From: Flavobacteriales bacterium
GTDB lineage: Bacteria > Bacteroidota > Bacteroidia > UBA10329
Length of the DNA stretch: 19,837 nucleotides
Assembly (NCBI GenBank): GCA_003456455.1
Contig: DMRV01000314.1
Span: 1 to 19,837, forward strand
Direction of reading: 5' to 3'
In this document: positions 14,674 to 19,837 of the stretch, piece after piece
Position numbering within the stretch: the stretch's first letter is position 1
Layout of the letters: each line of letters opens with the position of its first letter
Program-made: the position numbers and the translations under genes
Notes under the pieces: model-generated
The model's database searches: none
The model's input: the letters and a program-made list of their open reading frames with translations, nothing else
What the model was told of the DNA's origin: nothing

Positions 14674-17454
14674 CTATCGAACGACATGTCCAAAATGATG
14701 TGTTTTTCCATTGTCTTGAGTTATTCTGATTCGATACATCCCAGAAGGCACAGACAGGGTGAATTTTTCACCCACAGAAAGAGTCTTTTGGTCGACAAGC
14801 CTGCCGTCAATAGAAATTATATCTAATCTAACTGGACCATAATCTTTTCCTTCGTTAGCCAGTATAGCTGTTGCGCCACTTGGGTTTGGGAATAGCTTCC
14901 ATGAAATGGGTTCAGCCACTTCGGTAATACCAACGCATAGTTGCGCCTGAACGGTGATAGAATCTACCACAGCACAACCATTGTTGTCAAAAGCGGTCAC
15001 GTATAAGGGATATGGCAATGTGTCTAAAGGTGTAAACTCCGCTGAGATGTTTGTGGTTTCATCCCACCAAAGTAAATCCTCAAATTGAGGCGCAACCGAC
15101 AAAATGTATGATGTTCCCAAGCAGCTCGAACCACTTGGGGAAACACTGATCTCGATATCATCATCAAATGCTGGAAAGAAAGAAACTTCCAGCGTGTCCG
15201 AAGAGCCTGGGCAACCCGTTGTATCCACCAAATCTGCATAAACAATCTGTGGACTTTCCGTTTCACTTCCTAGGTTGAGGAATAGGTTGTCATCGCCATT
15301 CTGCCACGTAGCAGAAGCAGGTTCTGGCAGAAGCGCAAATTGAAGTTCGCCATCACCGCAAAGTTGCGTTCCATCCATTGATTCAATTTCTGTCCGAATA
15401 GGAGCGCAAACTCTGGCTAAGAAGCTATCGCTCAACCCTCCCGAATAACTTTGTTGCGGTGCGTTGCTAGAAACGACTCCCGACTGGCTACGGGTAGTTC
15501 CTCCTATTACTGCGTGACCTGTTAGTTCATCAACTGTAACATCATAGGAGATATCTAGCGATTGACCACCCAAATAGGTTCCCCAGAGGAATTGGCCCGT
15601 TGAGTCGTATGACAGTAGAATCGCATCATATCCTCCTGCTGGTTGTGGCTGGAATGCTGAGACAGAGGCTATATTGTTCAAACTCTCCGACTGCCCTGTG
15701 AGAAGTAGATTACCGCTTGCATTCAAGGTTATGCCATGAAGGTATTCAACGCCTTCGCCCCCGACATAAGTGCTCCAGCTAAGAGTACCGTCAGGAGCAA
15801 AAAGTGATATAAAACCATCTTCAGTACTACCAGGCTGTGATTGGAAAGCTCCAGATGTGGCTATGCCGCTAAAGCTTTCCGTATCTCCGACAATAACAAC
15901 CGATCCGTCAGGCCGAAGCACTAAATCATTTGCACTTTCACCGCCCGTTCCTCCGAGGTATGTTCCCCACAACTTCTCTCCCCAAGTAGAGTATTTGACT
16001 ATAAAAGCATCAAGTCCGCCACCGTTTTGAGTCTGGTGAGCACCTATAGTGCTGATGCCGTCTGTACTTGAAGTAACACCACATACATAAATATCATCAT
16101 TTTCGTCTACCACGACACCCCACCCTTCATCGAACCACCCTCCAAAGTAGGTGCCCCAAATTCGAAGCCCACCTGTCGAAAACTTGGCTATAAATGCGTT
16201 TTCGAATCCAGGAAGCGCAGTAAAATCGTTAGCAATGCCTGTCGTGCTTCGAGTATGTCCTGTAACCACCGGATTACCTAAGGAGTCCAAATCAATATCT
16301 GCAATGAAATCATGCTCTTCTCCTCCGTAGTACGTGCACCACTGTAATTGACCTTCCAAATTAAACTTTGCTAAGAATGCATCATCGGTGCTTGCAAGTA
16401 TAGGTTGGTGCACTCCGATAGTCCCAAGACCATTACTTAGGGTGCTTCCACCTATATACAAGCATCCTCTAGATTCATCTAAGCGCAATGCATAGCAGCG
16501 ATCAGCTGCAGTTCCGCCAAAGTAGGTGCCCCAAATCTTATTTCCATCAGAATCATACTTAGCTAAGAAAGAATTCTGGAAACCAACAAGGCTTCCTTGA
16601 TAGGCTCCAGAAGTTGCAATGTTATTTAGGCTGCCTGTAAACCCGCTGACATAGATGTCTCCATTACTGTCAGCATCTACACGATGCAACTCATCAACCT
16701 CCTGACCCCCTAGGTACGTAGACCATAGTCGATAGGGAAGCGGGTCGATGATTAGCTTGGCTCCAACTGGCCATTCGTCTTTTAGATTAAAAGAAACTTC
16801 ATTGCCAGAATCCGATATCGCTGGTTTCACATTTGTTTCATGAAATTTATCAGCTATTTCAAAAAAACTTAATGGTACTCGCTCTTCCACCTTTCCATTG
16901 AGGGTTTCTAAAATAATTGCGCCCGATTGAGACAGCGTAATCGGAGAGACACTTCCATCGAAGCGCAGTCGAAAGTCTTCTAGCGCCTTCTCATCCCTGC
17001 ATATAATATTGTACTTAAATGAGTCTCCCTGAATTAAGAATTGAATGTCAACACCGTCAAAAACGTTTTCGTAAACCACCTCATTGAAAACCGCTGCAAT
17101 ATGCTTCCGGCCGTTTTCGAGATAGTAAGTGTTTTTGTGAGTTGGGCTAGGTGTTCGGACTGAGAAACTTTCGCTCTGATTTACAAAGTCAATGTCAATT
17201 CGATGATAATCGAATTTAAAGTCTCCTTCAAGTACTGTTTCTGCATGCTCAGAAACAGTACTATACTGGTAAGAAAAGCCATCTTCACGCAACAATACCG
17301 AATAGCCGTTGAACGCGCGGGTGAACAGAACATCAACTCTGCTATTACCGATAGCATCATGTACCTGCCCTGCATTTCGTTCAAATGCAATCGAAGCCTT
17401 GATTCCACCTAGAGCAATACACGCTAACATGAGTGTTTTGTATATTTTTGGCAA
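14674..17454 (-). CDS. Secreted SBBP-repeat beta-propeller protein with T9SS sorting domain
   Basis: A surface or secreted protein of 926 residues from TTG 17454. The frame is open up to a GTG at 17526, but that start precedes a -7 box at 17481-17488 and overlaps the divergent gene. TTG 17454 gives a good signal peptide (MPKIYKTLMLACIALGG, then KASIA); ATG 17430 is the other option. Numbering from 17526: 48-262 is the N-terminal beta domain usual in this family (FERNAGQVHD start); 268-706 has seven SBBP repeats of about 63 residues, each opening with W-[SGC]-T-Y-x-G-G, predicted to close a seven-bladed propeller; then an Ig-like part with CGDGELQ and PGSSDTLEVSF; and a T9SS domain from about 876 (WKLFPNPSG). 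There are no catalytic residues that I recognise. It is likely a binding or structural protein, probably co-transcribed with the metalloprotease gene 55 nt downstream. Confidence 0.88.
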   Translation of the reverse strand: MPKIYKTLMLACIALGGIKASIAFERNAGQVHDAIGNSRVDVLFTRAFNGYSVLLREDGFSYQYSTVSEHAETVLEGDFKFDYHRIDIDFVNQSESFSVRTPSPTHKNTYYLENGRKHIAAVFNEVVYENVFDGVDIQFLIQGDSFKYNIICRDEKALEDFRLRFDGSVSPITLSQSGAIILETLNGKVEERVPLSFFEIADKFHETNVKPAISDSGNEVSFNLKDEWPVGAKLIIDPLPYRLWSTYLGGQEVDELHRVDADSNGDIYVSGFTGSLNNIATSGAYQGSLVGFQNSFLAKYDSDGNKIWGTYFGGTAADRCYALRLDESRGCLYIGGSTLSNGLGTIGVHQPILASTDDAFLAKFNLEGQLQWCTYYGGEEHDFIADIDLDSLGNPVVTGHTRSTTGIANDFTALPGFENAFIAKFSTGGLRIWGTYFGGWFDEGWGVVVDENDDIYVCGVTSSTDGISTIGAHQTQNGGGLDAFIVKYSTWGEKLWGTYLGGTGGESANDLVLRPDGSVVIVGDTESFSGIATSGAFQSQPGSTEDGFISLFAPDGTLSWSTYVGGEGVEYLHGITLNASGNLLLTGQSESLNNIASVSAFQPQPAGGYDAILLSYDSTGQFLWGTYLGGQSLDISYDVTVDELTGHAVIGGTTRSQSGVVSSNAPQQSYSGGLSDSFLARVCAPIRTEIESMDGTQLCGDGELQFALLPEPASATWQNGDDNLFLNLGSETESPQIVYADLVDTTGCPGSSDTLEVSFFPAFDDDIEISVSPSGSSCLGTSYILSVAPQFEDLLWWDETTNISAEFTPLDTLPYPLYVTAFDNNGCAVVDSITVQAQLCVGITEVAEPISWKLFPNPSGATAILANEGKDYGPVRLDIISIDGRLVDQKTLSVGEKFTLSVPSGMYRIRITQDNGKTHHFGHVVR
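15409..16725 (-). repeat. Seven tandem SBBP repeats
   Basis: Seven copies of W[SGC]TYxGG begin at residues 268, 332, 396, 457, 520, 584 and 648 (numbered from 17526). The intervals are 61-64 residues, each with a D-A-F-[LI]-A-K-type end. Seven copies fit one complete propeller. Confidence 0.9.
17443..17450 (+). promoter_or_regulatory. Possible -7 box for the PKD-protein gene
   Basis: TATTTTTG is an exact TAnnTTTG match 66 nt ahead of the ATG at 17516. No clear TTG lies at the usual upstream distance, and the site sits inside the start of the divergent gene, so support is weak. Confidence 0.3.
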
Positions 17455-17480
17455 CTGATGGATTAACGGTTCGTTTACCG

Positions 17481-17488
17481 CAAAGATA
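17481..17488 (-). promoter_or_regulatory. -7 box for the SBBP gene
   Basis: On the minus strand this reads TATCTTTG, an exact TAnnTTTG match. It lies about 27 nt ahead of the TTG at 17454. It makes the longer GTG start at 17526 unlikely, because that codon would lie upstream of transcription start. No clear TTG -33 box is visible. Confidence 0.55.
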
Positions 17489-17515
17489 CAATGGCTTAAG
17501 GACACATCCCATATT

Positions 17516-19837
17516 ATGTTTCGCACACTTTTTCTCTCTTTTATCTTAGGAATTGTCTTGAATAGTGACTTGCGCGCCTGTTCGCCTTACGCAGCATTGA
17601 CCGTCAATAGTTCTCAGATAGTTGGCAATACATTGCAAATCAATATCACAAGTAATACCGCTTGGGCCTGTTGTTATACCACAAGACTAGAACTGGTTTG
17701 TGCATCGCAGAACTTTACCAACAATTTTCAGTACAACACCAATCAGATATGCAAGCCCAATACTGGGCCAATGGCTTACAATCAGTTGAACATCGATATA
17801 AGTCAGTATTGTCCCGGAACGATTCTGAAATGGAGAGCGCGAGAAGCTAACGGACCATTAACGGCAACATACACAGTAACAGTTCCTGGTAATGTAGCGT
17901 TAGCGGTTACACCTAGCGCAAGCCCAGCAAGCGTGTGTATTGGCGAATGCACGGACTTGTCTGCTGTAACTACGGGGTCTTGTGGAAACAATTTGACATA
18001 TAGTTGGTCTAACGGGGCCGGAAATGGTCAGACGGTGAATGTTTGCCCTATTGAGAACACATCTTATACGGTTACTGTAACCGACCCACGTGATATTTGT
18101 GGTGCCCTTACTGCAACTAACACCGTAACGGTTAATCTCGAACCACCACTCTCTGTGGGAATTGCTTCCATCCAACCTGCTGTAGTATGCGTTGGAGACG
18201 ATGCGAGCTTGACTATTCCTGGTGCCGTGGGGGATATTCAATGGCAAACGTCCTCATCAGGGGCTCCTCCATGGACTGATATTCCAGGTGCAACCACCAC
18301 CACATACACATATGCCGGAGCTATTGTGAATGCATTTTTTAGGGCCGAGGTCTCCAATGCATGTCAGACAGATTATTCAAATGTGGTTGATCTGACTGTA
18401 TTGGAACTACCTTCGAGTAATTTCAGTTTTACCACGGTCTGTGAAGGCAATTCCACTTCTTTCGAACATTTGTTACAACCAGATGTGATATCATGGCAAT
18501 GGGAATTTGGTGATAATAATGGAATTTCCGCTCTGCCAGATCCCGGTTATACTTATACCCAGTTTGGATTTTATGATGTGACGCTTATAGTTACTGGTTC
18601 GAATGGTTGTGTTGCCACCTTAACAGAAACCATTGAGGTTTACCCAAACCCAATAGCCGATTTCCTTTTTGATAGTGTTTGCTTCCCCCTACCAATCCAG
18701 TTCACAGATCAGTCTTTGGACAATGGGGCTTATTCCATCACGCAGTGGTCATGGGATTTCACCGATAATCAAACAACCATTCAGCAGTCCCCACTGATGA
18801 CATTTCCCGTTTTTGGTGCGTATGGTGCCACATTGACTGTGACAAACAGCGTGGGGTGTCAGTCCGAAGTTACCTTAGATGATGCCTTGGTACATCCGCT
18901 GCCTGTTGCCGATTTTGATGCCAACCTTCAGCAATGTAATGAGGATGAGATGACATTGACCGATCAGAGTACGGTTGATTTGCTTTCAAATGATGCCATC
19001 ACCACCTGGTCTTACAACTTGGGAGATGGAGCATCCATAAATACACCTGACGGTCAGTATACCTATGCTATTGCTGGGACCTACGATGTGCAACTGCTGG
19101 TAACCACCAATAACAGCTGCCTAGATTCTATAACTCAAACAGTGGCTGTAAACCCTCTTCCCGTATACGACTTAGCGATTTCGGATGTGTGTCAGGAGGT
19201 GCTTTTCACACCCGGAAACAACAGTTCAGTGCCTGGAGGCGTTTTAGATTCGACTATATGGGATATAGATGGTGTTATTTATACCGATGTTGAGCCACAG
19301 CATGTTTTCAGTACTTATGGCATTAAGAACATCAGCCTGCGACTGATTAGTGACCTTGGCTGTGTGGTCGACACGACCTTTCAGATGGAGGTCTATCCCA
19401 AGCCCTCTGCCGAATTTGAGACGGACAACATTTGTGCAGAAAATACCCTTGTGATCAATGACTTGAGTTCAGTACCTGCCCCTGGTCTGTTGGTGGTCTC
19501 CGATTGGATATTGACAGACGGGACGGTCTACTCCTACAACACGCTGACATCCAACGTGTTTACTAATCACGGTATGGAGACAATCACCTTGGTTGTAGAG
19601 ACGCAGCAGGGGTGTCAAGACACGGCTTTACTGGATGTTTATATTCACCCCATTCCTGAGCCCTTATTTAGTTTCAATAACATTTGTGAATCCGATTCGG
19701 CAGTGTTCACTGACCAGAGTACGGTTGCCACAGGATTGGTGGCACAATGGAATTGGGATTTTGACAATAGTCAGCAGTCGAGCTTGCAGCAACCACCGGT
19801 TCAGGACTATCCAGCGGATGGTTTTTACGATGTCGTG
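17516..19837 (+). CDS. Large secreted PKD/Ig-like repeat surface protein (5' part, runs off the window)
   Basis: An uninterrupted frame of 774 codons from ATG 17516 to the window end. Signal peptide MFRTLFLSFILGIVLNSDLRA, probably cut before CSPYA. Residues 22-120 are a cysteine-rich N-terminal module (ACCYTT, QICKPN, ISQYCPG, LKWRAREANG). Two Ig-like domains follow at about 125-208 (ICGECTD-like start, CIGECTDLS) and 209-297 (CVGDDASL, IQWQ). After that come PKD-type modules of about 80 residues at 298, 378, 463, 548, 629 and 712. They show WQWEFGD, WSWDFTD and WNWDFDN cores and CEG/CQS/CNED-type cysteines. Such proteins in Bacteroidota are adhesins or gliding-associated surface proteins and usually end in a T9SS-exported domain, which is not in view. 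It is divergent from the SBBP gene. Function is inferred from architecture only. Confidence 0.88.
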   Translation, partial: MFRTLFLSFILGIVLNSDLRACSPYAALTVNSSQIVGNTLQINITSNTAWACCYTTRLELVCASQNFTNNFQYNTNQICKPNTGPMAYNQLNIDISQYCPGTILKWRAREANGPLTATYTVTVPGNVALAVTPSASPASVCIGECTDLSAVTTGSCGNNLTYSWSNGAGNGQTVNVCPIENTSYTVTVTDPRDICGALTATNTVTVNLEPPLSVGIASIQPAVVCVGDDASLTIPGAVGDIQWQTSSSGAPPWTDIPGATTTTYTYAGAIVNAFFRAEVSNACQTDYSNVVDLTVLELPSSNFSFTTVCEGNSTSFEHLLQPDVISWQWEFGDNNGISALPDPGYTYTQFGFYDVTLIVTGSNGCVATLTETIEVYPNPIADFLFDSVCFPLPIQFTDQSLDNGAYSITQWSWDFTDNQTTIQQSPLMTFPVFGAYGATLTVTNSVGCQSEVTLDDALVHPLPVADFDANLQQCNEDEMTLTDQSTVDLLSNDAITTWSYNLGDGASINTPDGQYTYAIAGTYDVQLLVTTNNSCLDSITQTVAVNPLPVYDLAISDVCQEVLFTPGNNSSVPGGVLDSTIWDIDGVIYTDVEPQHVFSTYGIKNISLRLISDLGCVVDTTFQMEVYPKPSAEFETDNICAENTLVINDLSSVPAPGLLVVSDWILTDGTVYSYNTLTSNVFTNHGMETITLVVETQQGCQDTALLDVYIHPIPEPLFSFNNICESDSAVFTDQSTVATGLVAQWNWDFDNSQQSSLQQPPVQDYPADGFYDVV

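Noticed and set aside
17454..17526. GTG at 17526 as the SBBP start
   Set aside because: It overlaps the divergent gene, precedes the promoter box and puts 24 odd residues ahead of the signal peptide.
1..19837. tRNA, rRNA, riboswitch, integrase or defence genes
   Set aside because: I looked for these on both strands and saw none that could be supported.

Overview
The window looks like a piece of a Bacteroidota chromosome, probably Flavobacteriales (inference). Three large proteins carry type IX secretion (T9SS) C-terminal sorting domains with the YPNP/FPNP signature. PKD, Ig-like, CUB and SBBP modules are abundant, ribosome binding sites are not obvious, and several intergenic sites match the Bacteroidota -7 promoter box TAnnTTTG. 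I saw no rRNA, tRNA, CRISPR array or transposase gene.

Layout. (1) 1-1442, minus strand: a cyclopropane-fatty-acid-synthase-like methyltransferase, preceded by a 28-codon ORF and the truncated tail of an older ORF. (2) 1303-3815: an exact 88-bp direct repeat flanks about 2.3 kb that holds a small minus-strand ORF of unknown function and a secreted GH144-like glucanase. Strong hairpin terminators lie near both edges. (3) 3894-8109, plus strand: a promoter, a betaine-aldehyde-type dehydrogenase, a TetR regulator, and a three-part fusion of a membrane di-iron desaturase/hydroxylase with a phthalate-dioxygenase-reductase-type flavin/NAD module and a C-terminal 2Fe-2S ferredoxin. (4) 8166-8687, minus: a hotdog thioesterase. 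(5) 8688-9257: no complete gene; it contains a 140-bp MITE-like element with perfect 18-bp terminal inverted repeats and a coding-like remnant. (6) 9258-17454, minus: a 1786-residue M4 (thermolysin-type) secreted metalloprotease and, upstream of it, a seven-repeat SBBP propeller protein. (7) 17516 to the end, plus: the first 774 residues of a large PKD/Ig-like surface protein, divergent from the SBBP gene.

How the genes may work together. The most unusual candidate system is dehydrogenase, TetR and self-contained oxygenase. The fusion could hydroxylate or desaturate a substrate using NAD(P)H through its own electron-transfer domains. The aldehyde dehydrogenase could oxidise a resulting aldehyde, and the TetR protein could sense substrate or product. 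This recalls the separate-subunit logic of XylMA plus XylC, or a BetB/BetI-type locus with a different oxygenase. The substrate cannot be read from sequence. The remainder is a secreted polymer-degradation and adhesion set typical of T9SS bacteria. The 88-bp repeats and the MITE mark two places where the genome has been rearranged.
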